Under the pieces are notes generated by a model that was not told the origin of the DNA, ran no database searches, and was given only the letters and a program-made list of their open reading frames with translations. This document shows positions 10,447 through 21,291 of a stretch of DNA of 64,000 bases, piece by piece. Location: assembly GCA_023212725.1 (NCBI GenBank), contig JALBYF010000003.1:1-64000 (forward strand). Reading direction: 5' to 3'. The translations under genes were made by a program, and so were the position numbers. The DNA is from Tranzscheliella williamsii (Eukaryota; Basidiomycota; Ustilaginomycetes; Ustilaginales; Ustilaginaceae). The first letter of the stretch is position 1; the number at the start of each line of letters is the position of its first letter.

Positions 10447-10963
10447 TACGAATCCGCGTGCTGGATCCACTGTCCTGCGCTAGGCCGTGCGCAATGTATG
10501 CGACGTCGTTTAGTTTTATGCGCAGATAGATCGATAGTGATGGTCTGTGATGGTGCTGTTGCTTGGTGATGATGGTGTCCAAGCGCCAATGATGGTGCTC
10601 AGCGCTGGGCCAGAGTGTTGTTCTGCCAGATTAATTGTGATTAGTGCCTGTTGGGCTCTGTCTGACTTCGACGCGTTTTGAGTTTGTCACTTAGAATGGC
10701 AAACGGACGCGCGCATGGCTTGGTTATTTCTCTCACGCGTGTTGTCAATTGTCGAAACTCGGCACGTGATAAACCAACCTAACATCTCACCTGCCCTCCA
10801 CTTGACTGACTGTGACTTGCTTATTTTTCATCCATGCTTAAAGCCCCGATGTCTTCCAGATTCACAGATTGGGCCGCCATCATCAGCAGCCACTAGTGAA
10901 GCCACGTTGAGCAATGCAGCTGGCTAGCACGGCAGGATCGAAGAGGGTCAGCCATAGATAGGC
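10447..10963. other. Divergent intergenic region, NUF2 / methyltransferase
   Basis: This 517-bp region should contain both promoters. Between about 10539 and 10600 the hexamer-like word GATGGTG or GTGATGG recurs several times at irregular spacing. A GTGATT-type motif is present near 10632. I see no further feature. Confidence 0.45.
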
Positions 10964-11971
10964 ATGCCTAAAAAGCCGAACCGGTCGGGACGTACGGAAA
11001 CATACGTCGGGCAGCATTACTCTGATGGCACAGGCTGTCTAGAGTCTGACGACGAAGGGGTCAATGACAGCGAGCAATGCTATCTCAAAGCGGTGAACCT
11101 TCCCGCACACCAGACCAAGCATCTGGACGAGCTGCAATATCGGTTTCCCACACTGGACACTACCTTTCGCCTGATCCAAAGGAACGATACCAACAGCACG
11201 GGCAGCTCTTTATGGCTTTCTTCCCAGGTCTTGGCTGCCTACCTCATCCAGACGTACAGCACAGCCGCTGTCGCTTCCTTCAGGTCTAGCCAGCAGTCGA
11301 GCACGCTTGCCCGTAGCAATGATACGAGAAGAGTGCTCGAACTAGGTTCTGGGACAGGACTGCTCTCGCTTTTGATGGGTCGGCTCGGATGGCAGGCGCT
11401 GGCTACCGACATCGAGCCCGTCCTCGGCGCGGTCCTGCGCTCCAACGTTGAAGCAGGTGCTTACCAGCTCTACAATGCTGCGCAGATTTCTGCCGTCAAC
11501 CGTATCACCGTCAGCGAACTCGACTGGAGCGCGAGCCGCGACGCGTGGACGTGGGACCAGTTCGGGCCATCTTCAAGCACCGCTTCCCGTTCAGCTGCTG
11601 GCGTTGAGGCCGAGCACCACCGCAGCTTCACGCCCACTGCGCCCAAGTTCGATCTGATCTTGACGGCGGATACGATATACGAACCGTCGCTGGTCGAACC
11701 GCTCTTTTCCACCCTGGCGTCACTGTATAACAACGACCGTGCCTATGGTCGGACAGCAAATCCACGCAGCACCCGCCCCACAATTCTGCTAGCTCTAGAA
11801 CGGCGGGACAGCCAGCACATCGATGACGCCCTCTCCTTGGCCAGACACCGCTTCGACCTGCCGTTCAAGCAGCTTCCCGCAAAGAAGATCAGAAAGATCT
11901 TCGACACGTTTGGCGAGGGCCAAGCTTGGCCAAGAGGCGACTGGAGCGGCGTCGAGATCTGGAAGCTGTAG
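10964..11971 (+). CDS. Class I SAM-dependent methyltransferase, protein-lysine (family 16) type
   Basis: The 335-residue protein has a Rossmann-fold methyltransferase core. Motif I is VLELGSGTGLLSLLMG (about residues 125-140), followed by the acidic SAM-binding position in ATDIEPV. The post-core motif is LTADTIYEPSLVEPLF, where family 16 lysine methyltransferases carry the D/E-x-x-Y signature. The segment GSSLWLSSQVLAAYL before motif I also fits that family, which includes METTL21/EFM-type enzymes acting on translation factors and chaperones. The exact substrate cannot be deduced. The ATG at 10964 is used and there is no apparent intron. It is convergent with the glutaredoxin gene, 269 bp apart. 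Confidence 0.8.
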   Translation: MPKKPNRSGRTETYVGQHYSDGTGCLESDDEGVNDSEQCYLKAVNLPAHQTKHLDELQYRFPTLDTTFRLIQRNDTNSTGSSLWLSSQVLAAYLIQTYSTAAVASFRSSQQSSTLARSNDTRRVLELGSGTGLLSLLMGRLGWQALATDIEPVLGAVLRSNVEAGAYQLYNAAQISAVNRITVSELDWSASRDAWTWDQFGPSSSTASRSAAGVEAEHHRSFTPTAPKFDLILTADTIYEPSLVEPLFSTLASLYNNDRAYGRTANPRSTRPTILLALERRDSQHIDDALSLARHRFDLPFKQLPAKKIRKIFDTFGEGQAWPRGDWSGVEIWKL

Positions 11972-12240
11972 ATCTCCCATCTAGTCAAGTTACGGATGAA
12001 CCAACGCGTCACATCCTCCATAGCCCGAGGCCTGGCATTGGCCGCCCGCTGGCCCACAATAGAAGTACGTCAGCGGGACAATTTGTACGTGCAAAACGAG
12101 TTGAGATGGAGGAATGAACCTGAGTAGTGTACAAGGTCAAGCCTGGTCGATTAAGACCGACTTAGGGCATGATAGAAGGGAGTAAGAACGTAGCAAGGAG
12201 AAGCGAAGATGCAGGCGACTAGATTGATAAAGATTGCGAA

Positions 12241-13191
12241 TCACCCTTGGATCATGTCTCGGAACTCGCCGCTTTCGATGCTTTCTTTGAGAATGTCGAG
12301 ACCACCGATGAGCTCGCCGTTGACGATGATCTGTGGGAAGGTTGGCCATTCGTTGAGCTTCTTGAGACCCTGCCTAACGTTCTCGTCTCGGAGAATGTCG
12401 TAGTGGCCAAAGTCGACCTTCTCCTGTCTCAGCAAATTGACAGTCTTCTGACTAAAACCGCACCGAGGTGTTTCCGGGTCGCCCTTCATGAAGAGCATAA
12501 CCTTGTTCTGCTCCATCAGCTTCTTGCATCGTGTATAGATCTCTTGCTCCGTTTCAGGTTCCACGTCTTCGTCATCATCTTGATCTGCGGCTCGAGAAGC
12601 ACCCGCTGTGCTGGCGTCGTAAACATCGGACGCGGCTCGTGGTGCAGCGGAAGTCCTCGACAAGCTGCCGTTGGCGTTGCCGGCGTGAGACGAAGATGAA
12701 CCAGCGTGAGAAGCAACAGCTGCGGACAGCGCTGCTGCGTTTGCTCCGCTAATGCGCGAGAGAAGAGTATGACCGCGCAGCAGGACGAACGAGGGAACTG
12801 CCTCAATATCAAAGGACTCAGAAACGTCTGGAAGCGTCTCTGCTTCGATCTGGGTCCGGAAAGAACAAAGGCAAGGGCAAAATTTTAGCATGGAAGTCAG
12901 CGATCAGAAGCAACAAGGGGAGCCAAACGGAATGGATAGCCGGGTACTGGTACATACGACAAGACAGAGCACTTGCGGATACTCGGTGGCGATCTCTTCC
13001 ACAACCTGGTTCATCTGCTTGCAAGGTTCCGCCCAAGGTGCCCAGAAGTTGAGCAGCGCGACACGGGTGAGATCCTTCTGCATGAGCTCAGTAAAGTGTT
13101 CTGGCGAGATGACTTCGACCAGGTTGGCAGGCTTCGAAGCAGGCTTGGCGAAGATGCCGGACTCGCCGGTGGAGGAGGTTGCGGCGGACAT
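12241..13191 (-). CDS. GRX4: Monothiol glutaredoxin with thioredoxin-like N-domain, Grx3/4 type
   Basis: This is the cytosolic/nuclear multidomain monothiol glutaredoxin that binds [2Fe-2S] clusters and signals iron status to iron-responsive regulators. Two exons are inferred: 12958-13191 and 12241-12849, with a 108-bp GTATGT...CAG intron between codons, giving 280 residues. The thioredoxin-like domain (about 20-125) has WAPWAEPCKQM, keeping only one Cys of the usual pair. A Ser/Ala-rich and acidic linker follows. The glutaredoxin domain has the single-Cys CGFS active site in PRCGFSQKTV and the glutathione-binding WPTFPQIIVNGELIGG. The start was placed at MSAATSS; the frame extends upstream but without family similarity. 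In fungi this protein usually regulates siderophore and iron-uptake genes. Confidence 0.93.
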
Positions 13192-14109
13192 GATGTCACA
13201 ACTTCTGCTTCTGTTTCGAGGACAGACAAACTTGTGCCCTAACGACGGTGATGTACGTTTTGGCAAGTAGCGGTACCACAAGCAATGACGGTCTTGGTCT
13301 CGGTGATGTGCAAGAGAGGCGGATGGTGGTGAAATGCACAGAATCGGAAAGGAGGAGAGCTCAGCCAATTACGAATGTATCGAATTAGAGCATGGAATTT
13401 CGCTGCCTTCAGCCTTCATTCATCCATCAGATAAAGAGGTCATTGGATGGCGAAATCCGAGATTGCCAATTCGTTCGGCCTTGAGCGCTTTTTTCTCGAC
13501 TTGGTTTGGTGCGTACGATATTTCCGAAGCTTAGGCCGAAATCGGGATCGGGGTTAGATATCGGCCGCATGTTAGACCACCCCTAACCCCTCCAAGCACA
13601 AGCCAGGAGACGATGCAGCTTCCGTGACTGAGAGGAGGCCAACATGCAGATCATTGTGAATGTATCCAGAACCCTGCGGCCATCATCCATCCATCACGTC
13701 GATTCAGTCCGACTTCACTCCTAGATCAGGTTGCCCAACTACACTCGTATCGCGCAACGCTGCAACGCTGATTGCCATATATCCTCTCCTCATACCCTCT
13801 CCTCTCAGTGCGGCCGTCACGCGTACAGCAATCTCTTCCGGCATTGGCGAGCTCTAGCATTCCCACCACCTCACAGCTCAATCTGGCCCCTGGTTGCGTC
13901 TTACGCTTGCTGTGCCTCCTCAAGCGTCGTCGGAAGAGTCTTCCCTCATCTCGCCTTTGACCTGCGACGCGCACAAACGGCCTGTATCCAACATGTATTA
14001 GCCAACATTGTTCTACCTGGAACACCTGGTACGGGCCGGTGCTCACAGAGTTCCTACCAATACAGGTATATTGAGGCTGGACCGTGCGTCAGGGCCTGAA
14101 GCTGACAGT
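13192..14109. other. Divergent intergenic region, GRX4 / TBC protein
   Basis: This 0.9-kb region should hold both promoters. A possible 5'-UTR intron (GTATAT near 14062 to ACAG near 14109) immediately precedes the TBC start codon, but that is speculative. Several overlapping short open frames in 13660-14050 show no protein features. Confidence 0.4.
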
Positions 14110-16230
14110 ATGGAGTTCGACGGTGATCTGTCACCTTCAAGGTCGCTTTCTACCCGGACTTTTCCTCGTACGAGGCCTAAAACAGCGCCAACCTCGCCCA
14201 ACTTCGACTATTCAGACGAGGAGACAGATCCTTATGTTCTACCTACATTGCTTGCCCCACCATCCCCTATCTCGCCTCGCCTCCGTCGATCGTCAGCGCC
14301 GGAAGAAGGTCATGTAGGGGCTGGTTCAGTACTTGATCAGTTCAGCAGGCCACTAGATTCCGAAGGAGAGTTTGTCCGTAGAACGTATGCTCACTTCTCC
14401 CTCGCCGGTGTGCCAGACGATGGCTTCACTGAGGGCAAGGAATACACCAGAGAACGCAGTGGACTTGCCGCCTGGGAAGAGGCGGCACTCTCTAGGCCCG
14501 ACAGTCTTCGCATGGCCAAGCGTCTGCTCGGTGGAGCTGCAGCGACGGTGGGATCAGCGCAAAACACTGTCAGCAGATCGAATGGGGCAGCATGCCACTC
14601 TTTGTCCACCCGCACCCCTACCACAAGCATACTTTCCTCCAGCGGCGTCAGAACCAAGGGCGAAGGTATTGAGCACAGTCCTCTGCAAAATGGTCAATTC
14701 AAGCGAGACAAAAGCGGCACTCTTCTGGCTAGTAATGGTCAGAATGGCACGTCGCCTTTATCAGCGCGTAGCACTGGACAAAAGCCATCAGAGGCACTTG
14801 ACCTCTCACCATCGGTGCCTGCGATTTCGTACGGCGCGGAAAGTGCCCTTTCCGGCGATGTCGCATTCCTCTCCACTAACGAGTGGCGACGCCGTCAGGA
14901 GGCCGCAGAAAAGAAGCGCGACGACCTGCTATCCAAGGTGGACCGTTATGGATTCTTTGACTCTGAGGGTATTGGCGGAGGCGGCTCAAGCTCGTACCAC
15001 AAGGCCGTCGTGTTGCCTTCGAAGCTCTTTGAGGCGCCCTTTCCCAAGAAGGGTGCAAAAGGAGTCGCCACGAGCATCTCGAGTAGTATGTTACCTTCTA
15101 GCCTGGACCTTAAAGCAAACGGCTCTGCGATTGCAGTGGCTGCAGAAGCGAACGCGCTTGAAGAGGTGCGAGCCACCTCGGTTCGACTGCACAGAGAACG
15201 GGAACAATCCAGAATCTCGAAATGGACGAGAATGCTGGCGGTTATGCATCGAGATCAAGGTCACAACGCCGTGCAGTACGGCTTCTCGCGGCGTCTCGAT
15301 AAGAAGCTGCGTCGAAGAATCTTCAAGGGCATTCCTGATATTTGGCGTGCTGCCGCCTGGTCTGCGCTGCTCGATCATCAGAGCAGCAAGAAGCGAAGCC
15401 ACAAAGTACTTGCCGCGGATGTAGCTACTTATGACAACAACAGACCACCTACATCGCCCTACAAGACGATCGACAAGGAGAATCTTGAGCGACGATTTAG
15501 CAAGCTCAAAGAAGCAGCCTCGCCGTACGATGTTCAGATTGACCTAGATGTACCTAGGACCATCTCCGGCCATATTCATTTCCACACGCGGTACGGGCAG
15601 GGACAGCGCAACCTCTTCCACGTATTACACGCCGTATCGCTGCTGTGCAGCGAGTGTGGGTACTGCCAAGGGATGGGACCGATAGCGGCTACATTGCTAT
15701 GCTACTTTAGTCCCGAGCAGGCGTATAATGCCATGGTCACGATGCATCACCACTTGGGTCTGCACCAGACCTTTGCACCTGGTTTTCCTGGTTTGGTCGA
15801 AAATCTGTATGTCCAAGATCGACTGGTGAAGCTCTTCATGCCCGAGCTATCCGCTGTGTTCGAGGAACACATGATCATCACGAGCTCCTATGCAACCAAG
15901 TGGTACATCACTCTCTTCTCCAACTCGATTCCATTCGAAACGCAATTACGTGTTTGGGATGCTTGGCTACTGGAAGGCCAAGACGTGATCACCCTCTTTG
16001 CCATAGCCATACTCTGGGCGCATAGAGGCGTGATTCTGGCTGCTAACGCTGACTTTGAGACCATTCTCGGCGCCCTCAGCGGCTTTTTTGTACCGGAGAA
16101 CGACGACGATGTCTTGCAATGGATCGCCGCCGCGCTCTCCCGGCGCGACATCAGGAAGGCCATTAAGGAGGCTCGGCAGGAATACCATACTAGTATCCAG
16201 AACGGCGAGACCGGCGACCTGATGCCGTAG
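14110..16230 (+). CDS. TBC-domain Rab GTPase-activating protein
   Basis: The product is 706 residues from the ATG at 14110; the frame is open upstream only from a TTG. The first 370 or so residues are Ser/Pro/Arg-rich and probably disordered. The TBC domain occupies about residues 420-680. It opens with the basic LRRRIFKGIPDIWRAAAW and keeps both catalytic fingers: the IxxDxxR arginine motif (IDLDVPRT) and the glutamine in GYCQGM. It should therefore be an active GAP that accelerates GTP hydrolysis on a Rab and ends a trafficking step. The Rab target cannot be deduced. No transmembrane segment or additional lipid-binding domain is evident. Confidence 0.9.
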   Translation: MEFDGDLSPSRSLSTRTFPRTRPKTAPTSPNFDYSDEETDPYVLPTLLAPPSPISPRLRRSSAPEEGHVGAGSVLDQFSRPLDSEGEFVRRTYAHFSLAGVPDDGFTEGKEYTRERSGLAAWEEAALSRPDSLRMAKRLLGGAAATVGSAQNTVSRSNGAACHSLSTRTPTTSILSSSGVRTKGEGIEHSPLQNGQFKRDKSGTLLASNGQNGTSPLSARSTGQKPSEALDLSPSVPAISYGAESALSGDVAFLSTNEWRRRQEAAEKKRDDLLSKVDRYGFFDSEGIGGGGSSSYHKAVVLPSKLFEAPFPKKGAKGVATSISSSMLPSSLDLKANGSAIAVAAEANALEEVRATSVRLHREREQSRISKWTRMLAVMHRDQGHNAVQYGFSRRLDKKLRRRIFKGIPDIWRAAAWSALLDHQSSKKRSHKVLAADVATYDNNRPPTSPYKTIDKENLERRFSKLKEAASPYDVQIDLDVPRTISGHIHFHTRYGQGQRNLFHVLHAVSLLCSECGYCQGMGPIAATLLCYFSPEQAYNAMVTMHHHLGLHQTFAPGFPGLVENLYVQDRLVKLFMPELSAVFEEHMIITSSYATKWYITLFSNSIPFETQLRVWDAWLLEGQDVITLFAIAILWAHRGVILAANADFETILGALSGFFVPENDDDVLQWIAAALSRRDIRKAIKEARQEYHTSIQNGETGDLMP

Positions 16231-16895
16231 GCCATACATACACAAAGCACGAAACGCCTGCTTTTCTTTACTGGATCATTGCTTGATCATTCCAGCAGGC
16301 GAGCTCTCGGCGCCATTGGCGCTTATTCTAGTATATTCCTATACACCATTTGTACTTGTATTTTCAGGTTAACGGCAATGCATCACCTTCCCACCCCGTC
16401 CTCCTCTATGCACCGTCCCTCTATAGACAGGAGCTAAGAGCTGTCAGTGATTGTGGTTGAGGCTGGGTCTCACCCTGGTGCTGAGTGTCGGCGCAAGTGG
16501 AGGTGCTGCGCTATGTAGGTTTGAACTGCGGTGTCGCGGTCAGCACGAGGTGACCTGTTCTCTCATAACAGACAACCATATCAACTCTCTGTGTAGCCCT
16601 ACGCCTATAGCACCCTAGACGTACCTGTCTTGACCAAACACCTCCTTACAGACCTCAGCCTTGCTATCTCGCTTTGCACGCCGTTCATTTCAGCTTGCTT
16701 ATCTTGCTGGTTTAGATGCTTATTTCCATCTAACCGACAACTGCTCATATCTCTCTGTTCGACTTCTGTCATTCCAACCGACGTCAAGCTCCCTCTCCCC
16801 CCTTCTGGCCTCCATAGGAATTTCAACGCAAACCTCTAAGGAGCCTCAATGCTCGTCAACACAATATCAACGGCAAACGTGTTACATAGCTTAAG
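16231..16895. other. Intergenic, TBC 3' region and elongin A leader
   Basis: This 665-bp gap separates two plus-strand genes. The part from about 16570 to 16890 is pyrimidine-rich like the 5' leaders of other genes here and probably is transcribed. No protein-coding or RNA gene is recognised. Confidence 0.45.
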
Positions 16896-18740
16896 ATGAA
16901 AGATTGGCGGCGATCGCCGGAGCCGCCGGCCATGATGGGGCTGAAGGAGTCCTTTACGGACGAGATCCATGCTAACTGGGGTCAGCCTGAGGAACTCATA
17001 GCTCTACAAGCCGCTCATGCATCCGAGTTGGGCGACTTGGACCCAGCAGCCCCATTGCCGGGCACCACGCCGTCATTTCTCGGTTCACCGTCGAAGGCGG
17101 ACCGAGGAGATGTCTCACGGCGAGGCGCCAACTATGGGCCATCTTCCTCGCTGAGCCTATACAGCATGTGCCAACGGGTGATTTTGCGCAATATCTCGTC
17201 GGTGCAGGATCTGGGCGACATGCCGTACCGCAACGCCAAGCCGATTCTCGAGGAGTGTCGCGTGGAACAGCTGGTAGCGCTCGAAGACGCCTCGCCACAC
17301 CTCCTGGAGCACACGGAAGAGATATGGCGCCGGAATTGCCTGCGAGACTTCTACGAGCTGCGGAAGAAGTACGACACGGCACCCGGCAGCGAGACGCTGC
17401 CACATGCGCGGAAGGAGCCTGCTTCCTGGCGCAGACTGTATTTTCGCACCAAGGGTGAGATCGAGAAGGCCAAGGTCGAGGCGGCGCAGCGGATCAAGGA
17501 CAAATATGCGCAGTTCCGCGCCGAGAAGGACGCCAAGAAGCTCGTCGTCAGCGACCGTCCGCTTATGAAGGCGCGCAGCAGGTCAAGTGCCGCCCGCGCA
17601 AGGGGGTGGGGCTCCGGCGGTGCTACCGTCTCGGCGAGCAAGGGCCAGAGCCTGATGAACAAGGCAAGGTCCGGCAGCGCCGCTCAAGCCAAACTCACCG
17701 CGCCCCGGCCCAACACCTTCCGAACGCAGGGTCGAAGCCGGGCGGTAGGCGCAGAGATAGCCGGGCCGGGCGCAGACGGTCAGCGAGTGAGGCCGATGGT
17801 GCCTCCCAAGCGCATCCTCGTCGGCGACTCAGACGGGCTCGCCAGGCTAAGAGAGTTTGCCAAGCCCGTCAACGGCAACCAAGAAGGAAGCAGCTCGCCG
17901 GGTCCGGTCTATGGTGTGTTGCCACGGGCGCGGCCGAAGAAAGCGGACGTGAGTGCATCGACTGGCTCCGCTCCTACAGCTGCGGCTTTCGCAAGGCTCA
18001 GGCCGGCCGAGGTCGCTGCGGCGCCTACGTTGACTCCCTCATCTCCCGGCGCCTCAGCTTCGAATCCAGTCGAACCTGATCCGCAGGTCGCGCCGGCGCG
18101 GTCGCCGCCCATGAATGTAGCCCACGCCGAGAGGCGCAAAATCGACTTTTTCGGGCGCAAGGCGGGTGCGGGTACAGCCGGGACTGGTCACAGCAACGGC
18201 CATGCAGGCGCAGGAGCGGAAAGCAGAGGTGTCAAGCGCGCCCACAGGAGCACGGTTGATGCCGGTACGAGCCAACCGGTGCCAGGCGCTGCGGACCCTG
18301 CCCGTCCGGCGGTGACGGCGAGGCGGTCGAAAGTGGCACGGGGCGAAATCGCTTCTTCGCCGGCACCGGCGCATGGCGATGGCGCGTCGCTGCGGTCTGC
18401 TGGACTGCGCAAGGCTAATGCGTCGACGATGGGCGAGGCGGACGTGATCACCGTTAGAGACGACGATGATGACGCGTGCGGTGGTGTTGTGGCCGCGGCG
18501 CGCGGCCACCGCATAGGCGTCCCTGCCGGCTCGCCGCAGCATCCGCCAACGCCCGGACGGCCAGACAGCCGGCAGACAGTGGCCACAGCAAAGCATGTCG
18601 CAGGCACAGTACCACGGCCAACCCTCGCCGGACACGGATACACGCCGCAGGCGTCCGCTGCATCGCTGTCCTCCATCTTTATGCCGGCGAGCCGGAAGGG
18701 CAGCCCCAGCTCGCGCGCGCCCCTCAACCGCACCTCGTAG
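16896..18740 (+). CDS. ELA1: Elongin A (RNA polymerase II elongation factor SIII subunit A)
   Basis: The 614-residue protein carries the elongin-A domain at about residues 85-210. It opens with SLYSMCQRVILRNISSVQDL, then the LEECRVEQLVALEDASPHL F-box/BC-box-like part and TEEIWRRNCLRDFYELRKKY. Elongin A binds elongin C and serves in transcription elongation and in a cullin ubiquitin ligase acting on stalled RNA polymerase II. The C-terminal 400 residues are Ala/Gly/Pro/Ser-rich, basic and probably disordered, with no domain visible. The ATG at 16896 is used; a second ATG 12 codons on (MMGLKESF) is an alternative. No intron is needed to read the gene. Confidence 0.85.
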   Translation: MKDWRRSPEPPAMMGLKESFTDEIHANWGQPEELIALQAAHASELGDLDPAAPLPGTTPSFLGSPSKADRGDVSRRGANYGPSSSLSLYSMCQRVILRNISSVQDLGDMPYRNAKPILEECRVEQLVALEDASPHLLEHTEEIWRRNCLRDFYELRKKYDTAPGSETLPHARKEPASWRRLYFRTKGEIEKAKVEAAQRIKDKYAQFRAEKDAKKLVVSDRPLMKARSRSSAARARGWGSGGATVSASKGQSLMNKARSGSAAQAKLTAPRPNTFRTQGRSRAVGAEIAGPGADGQRVRPMVPPKRILVGDSDGLARLREFAKPVNGNQEGSSSPGPVYGVLPRARPKKADVSASTGSAPTAAAFARLRPAEVAAAPTLTPSSPGASASNPVEPDPQVAPARSPPMNVAHAERRKIDFFGRKAGAGTAGTGHSNGHAGAGAESRGVKRAHRSTVDAGTSQPVPGAADPARPAVTARRSKVARGEIASSPAPAHGDGASLRSAGLRKANASTMGEADVITVRDDDDDACGGVVAAARGHRIGVPAGSPQHPPTPGRPDSRQTVATAKHVAGTVPRPTLAGHGYTPQASAASLSSIFMPASRKGSPSSRAPLNRTS

Positions 18741-19513
18741 GTCTCCATATCGCCCTCCGTCCGTAACCCTCCTCCCCCTTCACTTTCCCAGCAACGCGTA
18801 TACGGATTTCAGCCCCCGCACCACCGCTAAGCCCTTCGGACATCCGACTGAAGCGCTCACTGCAGGCTAAGACCATAACCCAGACGCTACTGCCGCTCCG
18901 TCGCCGCCCAGCATGTATTAATATTCCGTCGCAGTATGTACGATTATGGAAAGCCGTTCTTGGCTTCAGGGCTTCCGGTAGAGTTTGGGCTTGCTACGGC
19001 GTGTAGCCTCGGTGGGCAAGAGTATTCGGTCGGCCAGCGTGAGAGTGAGTCCTGGGTGGGGCAAGAAAGGCGGTTGTTAGAGCGGCATACTCGCACTCTC
19101 TATGTCAACTGACGTCAAGCCCCGCATGGCCTGGAAATGAACGCGTCCATAGAATTAGTGAATTGTGAATGCACATCCGCACGACATCCAGCTCGACTGA
19201 CAATTCACAAATACACCTGCGTTGTAAGTGGGATTGGCAGCAATTTGCCTCCACACCGCCACGCTTTGAATCACTCAGGCTTGGGTAGCCAGCTGGGGCT
19301 CGCGACCGCGCAACCGTCTCGCCGCCCACCAACTGCCTTCTGCCGCCGCTGCTACCATCCACCGCTGCCTACCGCTCCGCTCTGTACCGCGCTTCGCTCG
19401 CCGCTGCCACTGCCGCCGATCGCCCGAACAGCTCCCACGCAGATCGCTGCACCTCGCAGCCCTCTCCCTGCAACTAGCAAGCCCAACGTAGCACCGCTAT
19501 CGCTTTGGCCAAG
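18741..19513. other. Intergenic, elongin A / zinc-ribbon gene
   Basis: This 773-bp region lies between two plus-strand genes. It contains GTGAATTGTGAA near 19145-19160 and a related inverted copy near 19199-19208, members of the GTGATT-type motif family noted in the findings. The last 250 bp are C-rich and pyrimidine-biased, as expected for a leader. Confidence 0.45.
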
Positions 19514-19928
19514 ATGGTAAGTACGACGCAGTGGTTGCCTCCCTTGGCGGTAGAGGAGCTGGCGAATCGGCGCTGTTGCTGACGCTCGCAGCGTGTGTGT
19601 TCAGGACTTCTTCTTCTGCATCCCGATCATGTTCGGCTGCCCGACCAAGATCAAGCAGGAGGGCGACGGTCAGGCGTACGTCTGCCCGCGCTGCCACAAC
19701 GCGCAGGTCGTCACCGCCAAGGCACGCACCTGGTTCGAGCTCTGCTGGATCCCCCTCATCCCGATGAAGTCCAAGCACATCTTCGTCTGCAGCATCTGCC
19801 AGTGGCAGTCCCCCTCCGACGCCGGCTACCAGCCGCAGCCAGCCGGCCAAGGCCATCACCACCCCCAGCCACAGCAGTACGGCTATGGCCCGCCCCAGGG
19901 TAACGCCTACCCCCCGCCGAAACACTAG
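19514..19928 (+). CDS. Small zinc-ribbon protein with start-codon-only first coding exon
   Basis: A 108-residue protein is obtained by joining an exon that contributes only the ATG (19514-19516) to exon 2 (19605-19928) across an 88-bp GTAAGT...CAG intron. The fused N-terminus, Met followed by DFFFCIPIMFGCPTK, matches the expected start of this conserved fungal zinc-ribbon family. Two Cys pairs (CPRC and CSIC) flank the segment ARTWFELCWIPLIPM and should bind one zinc. The C-terminus is His/Gln/Pro/Gly-rich and low in complexity. No function is established that I can name. Exon 2 is almost entirely C-ending in codon choice. It is convergent with the chorismate mutase gene, about 220 bp between stops. 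Confidence 0.78.
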
Positions 19929-20147
19929 CCCGTTCCATCCCACCCGTTCCGACCGCTTCCCCTCGTCCGTGTATACTACTGCTGTCGTGTTATCAGCTCG
20001 GTCGCCCTGCCCCCGCCAGACCGTGCCTGCCGTGTTCATCTTGCGACATGTCCGTCTCTAACCCACTCGGTTGCAATCATGGAGGCCTTCCATGGCCGCC
20101 GTCACCAACAGGACGGCGCGAAACGGCGGCACGGTAGCGGCAAAGGT

Positions 20148-21291
20148 CTATGATACAAAGGTGTTGGTCTCGGTCCATCGCTTGATCTGGTCCTCATCGA
20201 CGCCATCGAGGCGGGTGAGGAGGTAATCGACCTCGACCTCCTTGGTGAGCGGGATGACGAAGGACTTGTAGATGCGCACCACCTCTTCGACCTCGATCTT
20301 GCGCTCCTTCTCGCGCTCGTCGGTGCTGGCGCCTGGCCGGTCCATATCTTGGCCGTACACGTTGGCCTTCTCTGCGAGACGCACGAGCAGCGCCGCCTCC
20401 ACAGCGGGTTTCGTGATAAGCCCCGCCAGCGCTTCCCGGTTCCGCGAATAGATGTGCGGGATGAACGCCGCTGGCTCGCTCCGGAACTTGGACTCGCTGA
20501 CGAACATGCCTGCACCGCGGAGACCACGCAGAGCAAGCGGTCAGATCCCTACGGCGGCCCGAAGCAGCATAATCCCACCGGTTACTCACCGAAATGAATT
20601 CTCCGGCTCATGGCCGACAGCACCTCGATGTCCCTGATCGCCGAGGAGCCATAGTGCCCGTCATCGGAGTCCTGTCACGGCACAACGCAGGTGGGTCAGT
20701 AGGTCGAGCCGGCAGCTGCAAGGGCTGAGGCCAAGGCAAACGGGGTATCTTACCTTTCCGAGCGTCCTGGTGATGTTGGGCAGAATCTCGTTCAAGTACT
20801 GGTCGAGAATCTGGCCATTCACGTTGACAGAGTGCTGCCACAAGAGGTCTGGGTACGCCACGGGAGCCAGAATCGGCTTGGGTAGTAGCGATGCATCTGT
20901 GAAGGGGTACTCGTCCGGACTGCTCGCACGGCCACAGACATACCCGCAGGGTGTGCCACACGGCGAGAAAGAGGCGATCAGCCGGCAGCACGCGGTGGCT
21001 AGCGCAGAGATCACCGATGGCGTGGCAGACTTACGCTTCGAAGCGACGAACTTTGGCGTGCGTGCTCTCGGTTTCCTTGAGGAACCAAGCAAGCCAGCTT
21101 CCGGTCCAGCCTTCCCTTTGCTCAAGCTCGGGGAAGCCTCCGGCAATGTAGCACTTAGCGTTCCGTGCGAACTGGCCTCGTTCGATGAGCTGAAATACGA
21201 TTGTGTCCTCCAAGCGTGTCAGCACGGCGCGTATATTGGCCAAGCTAAGGATCTCGGACGGGGTAGCAGAGTGGAAATCGAGTGTATGCAT
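20148..21291 (-). CDS. ARO7: Chorismate mutase, eukaryotic allosteric type
   Basis: Chorismate mutase converts chorismate to prephenate, committing the shikimate pathway to phenylalanine and tyrosine. Four exons join in frame: 21035-21291, 20754-20919, 20590-20671 and 20148-20509, with GT-AG introns of 115, 82 and 80 bp, giving 288 residues. Diagnostic segments are [21 protein letters not shown] and FARNAKCY near the N-terminus, the junction APDEYPF, the phrase [18 protein letters not shown] across the third exon, and [19 protein letters not shown] near the C-terminus. There is no signal peptide, so this is the intracellular biosynthetic enzyme, not a secreted chorismate mutase of the kind smuts use as a host effector. 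It is divergent from TRM1. Confidence 0.93.

Noticed and set aside
16500..16545. Possible tRNA B-box on the minus strand
   Set aside because: The T-loop-like word is present but its flanks cannot form a T-stem and no A-box or acceptor stem was found.
20148..21291. Secreted effector chorismate mutase
   Set aside because: The N-terminus ([15 protein letters not shown]) is not a signal peptide and the protein follows the intracellular Aro7 layout throughout.
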